DNA from: Simplicispira sedimenti | GTDB taxonomy: Bacteria > Pseudomonadota > Gammaproteobacteria > Burkholderiales > Burkholderiaceae_C | Direction of reading: 5' to 3' | Length of the DNA: 64,000 bases | Assembly: GCF_022760965.1 (NCBI RefSeq) | Contig: NZ_JAKVIJ010000010.1 | Location: 104,168-168,167 of the forward strand | Shown: positions 40,916 through 48,784 of the stretch, piece by piece | Position numbering within the stretch: position 1 is the first letter of the stretch | How the letters are laid out: each line of letters begins with the position of its first letter | Made by a program: the position numbers and the translations under genes | The notes under the pieces: generated by a model | What the model saw: the letters and a program-made list of their open reading frames with translations, nothing else | What the model was told of the DNA's origin: nothing | The model's database searches: none

Positions 40916-40944
40916 CAAAGGCTTTTCGATCCTCTACCCGGCCG

Positions 40945-40962
40945 CCTTGCAAGGGTGCAAGG
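40945..40962 (+). promoter_or_regulatory. Stem-loop in the rplS leader
   Basis: A perfect 7-bp stem CCTTGCA/TGCAAGG with a 4-nt loop lies in the roughly 100-nt leader before rplS. It has no T-run, so it is not a terminator. It could serve L19 autoregulation or mRNA stability. Confidence 0.4.
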
Positions 40963-41022
40963 CACACAGGTCCGTCCTGACAAAGCCAATTCTGGCGCGG
41001 GCAAGATCGTTAGGATGCAAGC

Positions 41023-41409
<387 letters not shown>

Positions 41410-41433
41410 GGTCTCCTCACGCTGGTTTGACAG

Positions 41434-41466
41434 GCCGCTGCTGGCAATTGCCCGCAGCGGCTTTTT
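41434..41466 (+). terminator. Intrinsic terminator of rplS
   Basis: Stem GCCGCTGC/GCAGCGGC with a 12-nt loop followed by TTTTTG. Confidence 0.9.
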
Positions 41467-41487
41467 GTTTTGTGACATCCTCTGAGC

Positions 41488-42204
41488 ATGAGCACGACGC
41501 CTTCCCCCCGCAGCCAACCAGACACTGCGCGCTTGCCCGACTTCGATCCGCGCAGCGTTCCGGTGGAGGGCATCGATGCCCACCTGCCTCCCGTGCCTGT
41601 GCATCAGCAAACGCCCCAGGCCCTGCGTGCACGCTTTGGCGCCCCTCCGGTCTGGGAGCCTGAGCTGACGTCCGAGCGCCGCTTTTCCGACCGTGCACCT
41701 GCCCATGCCGCCGTGCTGGTGCCCATCGTGCAGCGCGACCAGCCCACGGTGCTGCTCACCGAACGCACGGCCCACTTGTCCACGCATTCGGGGCAGATTG
41801 CCTTTCCCGGCGGCAAGGCCGACCCGGAAGACGTCAGCCCGGCCGACACCGCATTGCGCGAGGCGCACGAGGAAGTGGGCCTGGAGCGCCGCTATGTCGA
41901 GGTGCTGGGCGCTCTGCCCATCTACCGCACGGGTTCTGCCTTCATCATCACGCCGGTGGTGGCGCTGGTGCAGCCCGGCTTCACGCTGCAGCCCAACCCC
42001 TACGAAGTGGCGGCCGTGTTCGAGGTGCCGCTGGCCTTTCTGCTCAACCCCGCCCACCACCAGCGCCACGCCGTGGTCTGGGAAGGCGTGCGGCGTGAAT
42101 GGTTTTCCATGCCCTACGACGACGAAGGCACCCAGCGTTTCATTTGGGGCGCGACGGCGGGCATGCTGCGCAACTTTTACCGGTTCATGAGCGCAGGTGG
42201 ATAA
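41488..42204 (+). CDS. Nudix hydrolase, CoA pyrophosphatase (NudL)-like
   Basis: A 238-residue Nudix protein. HSGQIAFPGGKADPED and ALREAHEEVGLE form the Nudix box in the NudL/UPF0035 arrangement, where the first half of the box is a little displaced from the general consensus. ITPVVALVQPGFTLQPNPYEV is also typical of NudL-type CoA/acetyl-CoA diphosphatases. The N-terminal 60 residues are an extra Pro-rich region. ATG at 41488. Confidence 0.85.
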   Translation: MSTTPSPRSQPDTARLPDFDPRSVPVEGIDAHLPPVPVHQQTPQALRARFGAPPVWEPELTSERRFSDRAPAHAAVLVPIVQRDQPTVLLTERTAHLSTHSGQIAFPGGKADPEDVSPADTALREAHEEVGLERRYVEVLGALPIYRTGSAFIITPVVALVQPGFTLQPNPYEVAAVFEVPLAFLLNPAHHQRHAVVWEGVRREWFSMPYDDEGTQRFIWGATAGMLRNFYRFMSAGG

Positions 42205-42206
42205 GG

Positions 42207-42330
42207 GGGCACCCCCCTGAGCCGCTGCGCGGCTTCCCCCCGCTCTCGCATCGCTGCGCGCTGCGGGCAGGGGGACGCCACCAGCGCGGCGGGGCGGCCC
42301 TTGCGCGGTGGCCGCTGGCCTGGCGCGTGA
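42207..42330. repeat. Second GC-rich dispersed intergenic element
   Basis: A highly GC-rich stretch begins GGGGGCACCCCCCTGAGCCG and includes GGCGGGGCGGCCCTTGCGCG. Its make-up resembles a Comamonadaceae intergenic repeat that I recognise from memory; only this copy is in the window. It contains several inverted repeats. Confidence 0.5.
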
Positions 42331-42439
42331 TGGTTTATGGGACGTGACCGATGCGTGGCGTCAAAGGAAGCAGCGCAGAAATCGAACCCCGTTGGCACCA
42401 AAGACCGACCGTCGCAGGGGGCCGGTATGATCCGGGGCC

Positions 42440-43426
42440 ATGAGTTTCTTCGCCATCCTGTTTGCCTTGCTGATCGAGCAGGCGCGCCCGCTGGCACGCA
42501 GCAACCCGATCCACGGTGGCCTGCGTGCCTGGGCACTGTCGGTCAGCCGCAACTTTGACGCAGGCGGCCCGCACCACGGCTGGGTGGCCTGGGGGCTGGC
42601 GGTGCTGGTGCCGCCCCTCTTCGTGCTGACTGTGCACTGGGCGCTGATGTGGTGGGTGGGCTGGCCTGTGGCGGTACTGTGGAGCGTTGCCGTGCTTTAC
42701 ATCACCCTGGGCTTTCGCCAGTTCAGCCACCATTTCACGGGCATCCGCGATGCGCTGGAAATGGGGGACGAAGCCCGCGCCCGCGAGCGTCTGGCCGACT
42801 GGCAGCAGGTGGATGTGGGGGACCTGCCGCGCAGCGAGGTGGTGCGCCATGTCATCGAATATTCCGTGCTGGCCGCGCACCGTCACATGTTTGGCGTGCT
42901 GGCCTGGACATCCGTGCTGGCCGCGCTGGGCCTGGGCCCCACGGGTGCGGTGCTCTACCGCATGGCCGAGTTCGTCTCGCGCTACTGGGCCGACCGGGGG
43001 GACGAAACCCTGCAGCGCGCCAGCCCGGCACTGCGCCAGGCCACCGCCCAGGCCTGGACCGCCATCGACTGGGTGCCTGCCCGCCTGACGGCGCTGTGCT
43101 TTGCCGTGGTGGGCAGCTTCGAGGAGGCCATCGAAGGCTGGCGCTTCCATGCGCAGCGCTTTCCCAACGACAACGACGGTGTGATCCTTGCGGCCACCTC
43201 GGGTGCCATCAACGTGCGCCTGGGTGGCGAGGCGCTCAAGGCGCGCATGCAGCCCTTGTCCACCCAAGGCTTCCAGGTGGATGCGGCCATCGGCGAAAGC
43301 GAAAGCACCCCCGGTCGAGAGGCCGAGGTGGGCCACCTGCGCAGCGTGGTGGGCCTGGTGTGGCGCTCGGTGGTGGTGTGGATGCTGCTGCTCGCCCTGT
43401 TGACCATGGCGAACCTGCTGGGGTGA
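42440..43426 (+). CDS. CobD/CbiB-like membrane protein
   Basis: A 328-residue membrane protein beginning MSFFAILFALLIEQARPLAR, with about five membrane helices and a cytoplasmic loop containing ARERLADWQQVDVGDLPRSEV. It is commonly annotated as a CobD/CbiB family protein and also resembles AmpE. No other cobalamin gene is nearby, so a role in adenosylcobalamin synthesis is doubtful. TATGAT ends 8 nt before the ATG with no Shine-Dalgarno, again suggesting a leaderless start. Confidence 0.75.
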   Translation: MSFFAILFALLIEQARPLARSNPIHGGLRAWALSVSRNFDAGGPHHGWVAWGLAVLVPPLFVLTVHWALMWWVGWPVAVLWSVAVLYITLGFRQFSHHFTGIRDALEMGDEARARERLADWQQVDVGDLPRSEVVRHVIEYSVLAAHRHMFGVLAWTSVLAALGLGPTGAVLYRMAEFVSRYWADRGDETLQRASPALRQATAQAWTAIDWVPARLTALCFAVVGSFEEAIEGWRFHAQRFPNDNDGVILAATSGAINVRLGGEALKARMQPLSTQGFQVDAAIGESESTPGREAEVGHLRSVVGLVWRSVVVWMLLLALLTMANLLG

Positions 43427-43443
43427 AAGCGGCAGCGCTGGGG

Positions 43444-44388
43444 TCAGTACCGCGTCTGTGATAGTTCGGCAAACAGGTCGCTATAGATTTTGTAGCGGTT
43501 CGCGCTTATTCCGTCGGCGTTTTCGGCATTTTCGACCGCAAAAATCACCCCGCAGCCCGGCTCGTGCAGATGCGTGCAGTTGTAGAAGCGGCAGTCGCTG
43601 GCGTGGGCGGCAATGTCGGGCATGCAGGCCGCCAGTTGCGTGGGCGCAATGTGGTGCAGGCCGAATTCCTGGAAACCCGGCGAGTCGATCAGTGCCGTGC
43701 CGTTGGTGCGGTCCACCCAGTACCAGCGCGTGGCCGTGGTGGTGTGCTTGCCGGAATTGAGTGCTTGGGAGATCTCCCCGGTCTGCACCTGCGCGCCGGG
43801 CACCAGCAGGTTGATCAGCGTGCTCTTGCCCGAACCCGAGGGCCCCAGCACCAGAGTGGCCTTGCCCTGCAGGCAGCGCTGCAGCGTAGCGCGGTCTGCG
43901 GCATCGGCCTGGGCCAGGCCCAGTGCCAGCACCTCATAGGGGTGGGCGCCGCCCATGCGGCGGTAGGGGGCCAGGCGTTCCCAGGCGCGGGCGAAGGGTT
44001 CGGTGAGGTCGCGCTTGTTCAGTGCAATCAGCGGCTGGATGTGGGCGGCCTCGGCGGCAATGAGGGCGCGTGCGAGCTGGCTTTCGGAAAACACCGGCTC
44101 GGCGGCGATCAGGATCAGCACCTGGTCGATGTTGGCCGCAAACGACTTGGTGCGGATCTCGTCCTGGCGGTAGAACAGATTGCGCCGCTCCAGCACCTTC
44201 TCGATGGTGCCTTCCTCGCCCTGGCCCGGTGCCGCTCCCTGCCAGCGCACGCGGTCGCCCACCACGGCCTGGCTTTTTTTGCCGCGCGGGTGGCAGATGC
44301 GTTGCTGACCATCGCCGGTTTCCACCACGCAGTGGCGGCCATGGGTGGCGACCACCAGGCCTTCTTGTTGTGCGTTGTGCGTGGCCAT
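43444..44388 (-). CDS. rsgA: Small ribosomal subunit biogenesis GTPase RsgA
   Basis: A 314-residue circularly permuted GTPase: OB-fold N-terminus, G4 NKRD, G1 GPSGSGKSTLIN, G3 DSPGFQEFGL, then the C-terminal zinc motif (CMPDIAAHASDCRFYNCTHL, followed by EPGCGV). It checks 30S maturation. It lies 13 bp after phhB on the same strand. Confidence 0.96.
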   Translation of the reverse strand: MATHNAQQEGLVVATHGRHCVVETGDGQQRICHPRGKKSQAVVGDRVRWQGAAPGQGEEGTIEKVLERRNLFYRQDEIRTKSFAANIDQVLILIAAEPVFSESQLARALIAAEAAHIQPLIALNKRDLTEPFARAWERLAPYRRMGGAHPYEVLALGLAQADAADRATLQRCLQGKATLVLGPSGSGKSTLINLLVPGAQVQTGEISQALNSGKHTTTATRWYWVDRTNGTALIDSPGFQEFGLHHIAPTQLAACMPDIAAHASDCRFYNCTHLHEPGCGVIFAVENAENADGISANRYKIYSDLFAELSQTRY

Positions 44389-44401
44389 GGCGCTGCGGCC
44401 T

Positions 44402-44740
44402 TCAGGCAGTCAGCAGCGCATCCACGCGCTGGGCGCAGTCGATGTCGGTGTCGGAGATGCCGCCCACGTCGTGGGTGTTGAAGCGCACCACGCAACGGTT
44501 GTAGTGCACGGACAGGTCGGGGTGGTGGTCCTGCGTGTGGGCGATGAAGGCCACTGCGTTCACAAAGGCCATGGTCTCGTGGTAGTCGTCGAACCGGAAG
44601 GTTTTGGTGATGGCCACATCGGCACCGTCGCCATGCAGTTGCCAGCCATCCATCTGAGCGAGTTTTGCTACCAATTCAGGAGCTGTCAGCGCGCGTCGCG
44701 CCTGCGTGGACCAGTCTTTTTGCTTCAACATGGATGTCAT
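44402..44740 (-). CDS. phhB: Pterin-4a-carbinolamine dehydratase
   Basis: A 112-residue PCD/DCoH with the active-site pattern THTQDHHPDLSVHYNRCVV-like (HTQDHHPDLSVHYN) and FNTHDVGGIS near the C-terminus. It recycles tetrahydrobiopterin-type cofactors for aromatic hydroxylases, though no hydroxylase is nearby. The start may be the ATG at 44740 (overlapping the upstream M48 gene stop) or the Met at 44731. A dispersed-repeat copy (44661-44695) encodes the N-terminal ALTAPELVAKL region. Confidence 0.9.
   Translation of the reverse strand: MTSMLKQKDWSTQARRALTAPELVAKLAQMDGWQLHGDGADVAITKTFRFDDYHETMAFVNAVAFIAHTQDHHPDLSVHYNRCVVRFNTHDVGGISDTDIDCAQRVDALLTA
44661..44695. repeat. Dispersed repeat copy inside phhB
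   Basis: GTTTTGCTACCAATTCAGGAG followed by CTGTCAGCGCGC matches the repeat core (GCTA..AGGAGCTG..AGCGC). It is in frame in the N-terminal region. Confidence 0.6.
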
Positions 44741-46053
44741 GCGGTAGTGGGGGAGGGCATGCGCGCCAGCCGCTCGCTGGCGGGGGGGTGCGAGTAGTGG
44801 AATTTCACGAACAGCGGGTCGGGCGTGAGCGTGGAGGCATTGTCCTCGTACAGCTTGAGCAGGGCCGAGGCCAGATCCGCGCCGCTGGCCTGCGCCATGG
44901 CGTAGGCGTCGGCCTGGAACTCGTGGCGGCGCGAGAGCTGTGCAAACAAGGGCGAGAGGAACACCGTGAACACCGGTACCACCAACATGAACAGCAGCAG
45001 CGCCAGCGCGTCGTGCGGTGCGCTGGGAGCGCCGGGCACCAGCAGCCCCAGGCTGGGGCGCACACCCAGGCCTGCGTAGAACCAGGGCTGTGCCGACAGC
45101 CAGCCCAGCAGCGCAAAGCCTGCCAGGCTCAGGACAAACATCATCACCATGCGTTGCACGATGTGGCGGTGGTGGAAGTGCCCCAGCTCGTGCGCCAGTA
45201 CGGCTTCCACCTCGGCGGGCGAGAGCTGCTTGAGCAGGGTGTCGAAAAACACCACGCGTTTGGCGCTGCCCAACCCGGTGAAGTAAGCGTTGGCATGGGC
45301 GCTGCGGCGGCTGCCATCCATCACGAACAGGCCCTTGGCCTGGAAGCCGCAGCGCTGCATCAGTGCGGTGACGCGGGCCGTGAGCGACGCGTCCGCCAGT
45401 GGCTCAAACTTGTTGAACAGCGGGGCAATGAAGACGGGGTACACCACCATCAGCAGCAGGTTGAACCCCATCCACAGGCCCCAGGCCCACAGCCACCACA
45501 GGCCGCCCGCGCTGCCCATGAGCCACAGCACCGCCGCAGCGATCGGCAGCCCGATCAGCGCACCCAGCAGCAGCGACTTGGCCAGGTCGGCCAACCACAG
45601 GCGCAAGGTCATCTGGTTGAAGCCATAGCGCTGCTCCAGCACAAAGGTCTGGTAAAGCGTCAGGGGCAGGTCGATCACGCCGTTGATGAGGGCAAATGCC
45701 GCCAGCAGCGCCAGTTGCTGCACCATGCCGCCGCCCAGCCAGGCGAGCAGCGCCTGGTGCAGGGTGTCCAGGCCGCCCAGCAACGTCCAGCCCAGCAGCA
45801 CGGCGGAGCCCAGCGCCATTTCCACCAGGCCCAGGCGGGCCTTGGCCACGGTGTAATCGGCGGCCTTCTGGTGTGCGGCCAGCGGCACGTGCTGGGCAAA
45901 GATTTCGGGCACCGCATGGCGGTGGCGCATGACGTGGCGGATCTGGCGCGACTGCAGCCACAGCTTGAGCAGCAGCCCGGCCACCAGCGCCGCGACAAAG
46001 GCCAGCGTCAGGGCCAGCGAAGGAGAGAGAGAAACGGGGGCGTCTGCAGGCAT
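44737..46053 (-). CDS. M48 (Ste24-type) membrane endopeptidase
   Basis: A 438-residue polytopic zinc protease with about six membrane helices. The zinc motif HELGH is near residues 287-291 (AVLAHELGHFHHRH), and the third ligand Glu is in SRRHEFQADAYAM. The N-terminal Ste24 domain contains LPLTLYQTFVLEQRYGFN. I chose the ATG at 46053 (MPADAPVSL). An in-frame ATG at 46092 would overlap the divergent orn start codon. Its stop overlaps the phhB start. Likely cleaves membrane proteins. Confidence 0.85.
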   Translation of the reverse strand: MPADAPVSLSPSLALTLAFVAALVAGLLLKLWLQSRQIRHVMRHRHAVPEIFAQHVPLAAHQKAADYTVAKARLGLVEMALGSAVLLGWTLLGGLDTLHQALLAWLGGGMVQQLALLAAFALINGVIDLPLTLYQTFVLEQRYGFNQMTLRLWLADLAKSLLLGALIGLPIAAAVLWLMGSAGGLWWLWAWGLWMGFNLLLMVVYPVFIAPLFNKFEPLADASLTARVTALMQRCGFQAKGLFVMDGSRRSAHANAYFTGLGSAKRVVFFDTLLKQLSPAEVEAVLAHELGHFHHRHIVQRMVMMFVLSLAGFALLGWLSAQPWFYAGLGVRPSLGLLVPGAPSAPHDALALLLFMLVVPVFTVFLSPLFAQLSRRHEFQADAYAMAQASGADLASALLKLYEDNASTLTPDPLFVKFHYSHPPASERLARMPSPTTA

Positions 46054-46090
46054 GAGGCGCGAGTGTAGGCCATCGGCGACAATCGCGCCC

Positions 46091-46681
46091 ATGTCTGAAA
46101 CCCTTGCCCCTGCTGCTCCCGTGCTGGCCAAATCGGACCAGAACCTCGTCTGGCTCGACTGCGAAATGACCGGCCTGAACCCCGAAGTCGAACGCATCCT
46201 GGAGATCGCCGTCGTCGTCACCAGTCCGCATCTGGATGTGCGCATCGAAGGGCCGGTGCTGGTCATCCACCAGTCCGACGAGCTGCTGGGCAAGATGGAC
46301 GCCTGGAACAAAGGCACGCACGGCAGAAGCGGCCTGATCGACAAGGTCAAGGCCTCCACGCTGACCGAGGCAGAGGCCGAGAGACAGCTCATTGCCTTCC
46401 TCGCGCAGTACGTGCCCAAGGCCAAGGTGCCGCTGTGTGGCAACAGCATTGGGCAGGATCGCCGTTTTCTGGCGCGCTACATGCCCAAGCTGGAAGCCTT
46501 CTTTCACTACCGCAACGTGGATGTCAGCACCCTCAAGGAGCTGGCCAGGCGCTGGAAACCCGATGTCTACAGCAGCTTCAAGAAGGCGCAGAAGCACACG
46601 GCGTTGGCCGATGTGCATGAATCCATTGAGGAACTGGTGCACTACCGCAAGCATTTTCTGGCGGTGCCTGGACACGAATAA
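46091..46681 (+). CDS. orn: Oligoribonuclease
   Basis: A 196-residue DEDDh 3'-5' exoribonuclease degrading 2-5-nt RNAs including pGpG. Catalytic residues are in LVWLDCEMTGLN, GNSIGQDRRFL and HTALADVHESIEEL. GACAAT ends 7 nt before the ATG without a Shine-Dalgarno, so the mRNA is probably leaderless. Orn matters for turnover of the c-di-GMP breakdown product, of interest beside the GGDEF genes. Confidence 0.96.
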   Translation: MSETLAPAAPVLAKSDQNLVWLDCEMTGLNPEVERILEIAVVVTSPHLDVRIEGPVLVIHQSDELLGKMDAWNKGTHGRSGLIDKVKASTLTEAEAERQLIAFLAQYVPKAKVPLCGNSIGQDRRFLARYMPKLEAFFHYRNVDVSTLKELARRWKPDVYSSFKKAQKHTALADVHESIEELVHYRKHFLAVPGHE

Positions 46682-46689
46682 CCCACTAC

Positions 46690-46719
46690 TTGCGGGAAAA
46701 CCCCAGTTCGTGCAATAAT
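46690..46719 (+). promoter_or_regulatory. Candidate promoter of the DEAD-box helicase gene
   Basis: TTGCGG (46690-46695), an 18-bp spacer and AATAAT (46714-46719). It would give a leader of about 210 nt. Confidence 0.4.
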
Positions 46720-46823
46720 CGCAGGCTTGCCACACATTGAGTGCGGCAAATTGTGCATCTCCCTTCACACACCGGGCCCTGCACGCCAGCGCAAACCATA
46801 GCCTGGCGCCTTGCAAACAATGC

Positions 46824-46921
46824 CCGCCTGGGCCGACCGCTGCGGCCCCAGGTTTCGTTTGATGGATGATGTTTTGTAACCATCAAACGAAGCCACCGCA
46901 GGAAAGCGCCTGCGGCGTTTT
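46824..46921 (+). promoter_or_regulatory. Structured attenuator-like leader of the DEAD-box helicase gene
   Basis: Three consecutive stem-loops: an imperfect CCTGGGCC/GGCCCCAGG; a perfect 12-bp TTCGTTTGATGG/CCATCAAACGAA (46854-46865 and 46880-46891); and CCGCAGG/CCTGCGG (46896-46902 and 46909-46915) followed by TTTT, terminator-like and only 14 nt before the start codon. CTGCGG at 46840-46845 could pair with CCGCAG of the last stem and so act as an antiterminator. Confidence 0.55.
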
Positions 46922-46935
46922 CGTGTGAGAAAACC

Positions 46936-48681
46936 ATGACCGACTCCCTCCAAGGGCTGGGCGACTTTGCGCCTGCCGATTCCATTGTTTCCGACATTGC
47001 CACCCCCGATACCGCCGATCTGGCACAGGGCGTGAGCGCCGAACCCAACGGCTTCATTGAACTGGGCCTGGCCCCCGAACTGGTGCAGGCCGTGGCCGAC
47101 CTGGGCTATACCCAGCCCACCGCCGTGCAGCGCAAGGCTGTTCCGCTGGCCATGGGCGCACAGGCCCAGGGCGGGCGCTACATTGACCTGATGGTTTCCA
47201 GCCAGACCGGCAGCGGCAAGACGGCTGCGTTCCTGCTGCCCGTGCTGCACACCTTGCTCGACCAGAAGGCCCAGGCCGACGCCCAGGCGCGTGCTGAATT
47301 CGACCGCCTGGCCGCCGAGGCAGCTGCGCGCGGCGAAGCGCCCCCAAAGCGCGCCCGCCGCAAGAACCCCACACACCCGCGCAACTTCCAGCCCGCCGTT
47401 CCCGGTGCACTGGTGCTGTGCCCCACGCGTGAACTCGCCCAGCAGGTGGCGCACGATGCTATTGACCTGGTCAAGCATTGCAAGGGCCTGCGTATTGCCA
47501 ACGTGGTGGGCGGCATGCCTTACCAGTTGCAGATCGCCAAGCTGCAGAATGCCGACCTCGTGGTGGCCACGCCGGGGCGCCTGCTCGATCTGCAGCGCTC
47601 GCAGCAGATCCAGCTCGACAAGGTGCAGTTCCTTGTGGTGGACGAGGCCGACCGTATGCTGGACCTGGGCTTCTCGGACGATCTGGCCGAGATCAACCAC
47701 CTGACCAGTGCACGCAAGCAGACCATGATGTTCAGCGCCACCTTTGCGCCGCGCATCCAGCAACTCGCCATGCGCGTGATGCACGACGGCGGCAGCAACG
47801 TGCAGAAGGTGCAGATCGACACGCCCCAGGAAAAGCACGCCAACATCCAGCAGGTGCTCTACTGGGCCGACAATCCTCAGCACAAGCGCCGTTTGCTCGA
47901 CCATTGGCTGCGCGACACGACCATCAACCAGGCCATCGTGTTTGCCAGCACGCAGATCGAATGCGACGAACTGGCTGCCGACCTGCAGCAAGCGGGCTTT
48001 TCGGCGGTGGCACTGCATGGTGCCTTGAGCCAAGGCCTGCGCAACCGCCGCCTGATGGCGCTGCGCAACGGGCAGGTGCAAATTCTGGTGGCTACCGACG
48101 TGGCCGCACGCGGCATTGATGTGCCCACCATTACCCACGTGTTCAATTTCGGCCTGCCCATGAAGGCCGAGGACTACACCCACCGCATCGGTCGCACCGG
48201 CCGTGCAGGCCGTGACGGTCTGGCCGTGACCTTTGCCGAGTTCCGTGACCGTCGCAAGATCTTCGACATCGAAGGCTACAGCCGGCAGCGCCTCAAGACC
48301 GCTGTGGTGCCGGGCCTGGAGCCTGTGCAGCGCCCCCCCCAGGGTGGTGATTTTGCCGGCCGTGGTGGTCGCGGCGAGCGCCGCTTTGGCAACGCGCCCA
48401 GCCGTGGCAATGCTTATGGCGACCGACGTGCAGCCCCCCAAGGTGGCTTTGGCGGCCGTGATGAGCGTGACGCACGCCATGGCCGTGGTGGCCCTGCGCC
48501 CCGCCGTGACGGCGAAGGCTATGGCCGCAAGCCCGGCTTTGGTGATCTGCAGCAACGCAGTGGCCCGGCTCCCCGCCGCGCCGATGGGTTTGCGCCGCAG
48601 CGCCCGGCCCATGCCAAGGCCGGTGGTGCAGGCAAACCCTTTGCGCCCTACGAACCGCGCAAGCGCTCGGCACGCCCCTGA
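46936..48681 (+). CDS. DEAD-box ATP-dependent RNA helicase (RhlE-like)
   Basis: A 581-residue DEAD-box helicase. Q-motif GYTQPTAVQRKAV, Walker A SQTGSGKTAAF, DEAD box as VVDEADRMLDLG, SAT as MFSATFAP, and the helicase C motif HRIGRTGRAGRDG. There are insertions after motif I (residues about 110-150, Ala/Arg-rich). The C-terminal tail from about residue 475 is rich in Arg-Gly-Gly and Arg-Asp repeats (GRGGRGERRFGN), an RNA-binding tail. It is close to RhlE in type. The structured leader suggests autoregulation or cold control. Confidence 0.92.
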   Translation: MTDSLQGLGDFAPADSIVSDIATPDTADLAQGVSAEPNGFIELGLAPELVQAVADLGYTQPTAVQRKAVPLAMGAQAQGGRYIDLMVSSQTGSGKTAAFLLPVLHTLLDQKAQADAQARAEFDRLAAEAAARGEAPPKRARRKNPTHPRNFQPAVPGALVLCPTRELAQQVAHDAIDLVKHCKGLRIANVVGGMPYQLQIAKLQNADLVVATPGRLLDLQRSQQIQLDKVQFLVVDEADRMLDLGFSDDLAEINHLTSARKQTMMFSATFAPRIQQLAMRVMHDGGSNVQKVQIDTPQEKHANIQQVLYWADNPQHKRRLLDHWLRDTTINQAIVFASTQIECDELAADLQQAGFSAVALHGALSQGLRNRRLMALRNGQVQILVATDVAARGIDVPTITHVFNFGLPMKAEDYTHRIGRTGRAGRDGLAVTFAEFRDRRKIFDIEGYSRQRLKTAVVPGLEPVQRPPQGGDFAGRGGRGERRFGNAPSRGNAYGDRRAAPQGGFGGRDERDARHGRGGPAPRRDGEGYGRKPGFGDLQQRSGPAPRRADGFAPQRPAHAKAGGAGKPFAPYEPRKRSARP

Positions 48682-48701
48682 TCTTTAGGGTTCCCCCGTA
48701 C

Positions 48702-48728
48702 AAAAAGACCTCCTCGCGGGGTCTTTTT
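48702..48728 (+). terminator. Intrinsic terminator after the DEAD-box gene
   Basis: Perfect 9-bp arms AAAAAGACC/GGTCTTTTT enclose a 9-nt loop; the right arm ends in a T-run. Confidence 0.85.
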
Positions 48729-48784
48729 GCATCTGGGCACCGCCCTTATCCTGGACTCACAGCACAATAGCTCCCAGGAGGGCA

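Noticed and set aside
43444..44495. A plus-strand 305-codon frame opposite rsgA
   Set aside because: Antisense to clear GTPase motifs, with low-complexity composition.
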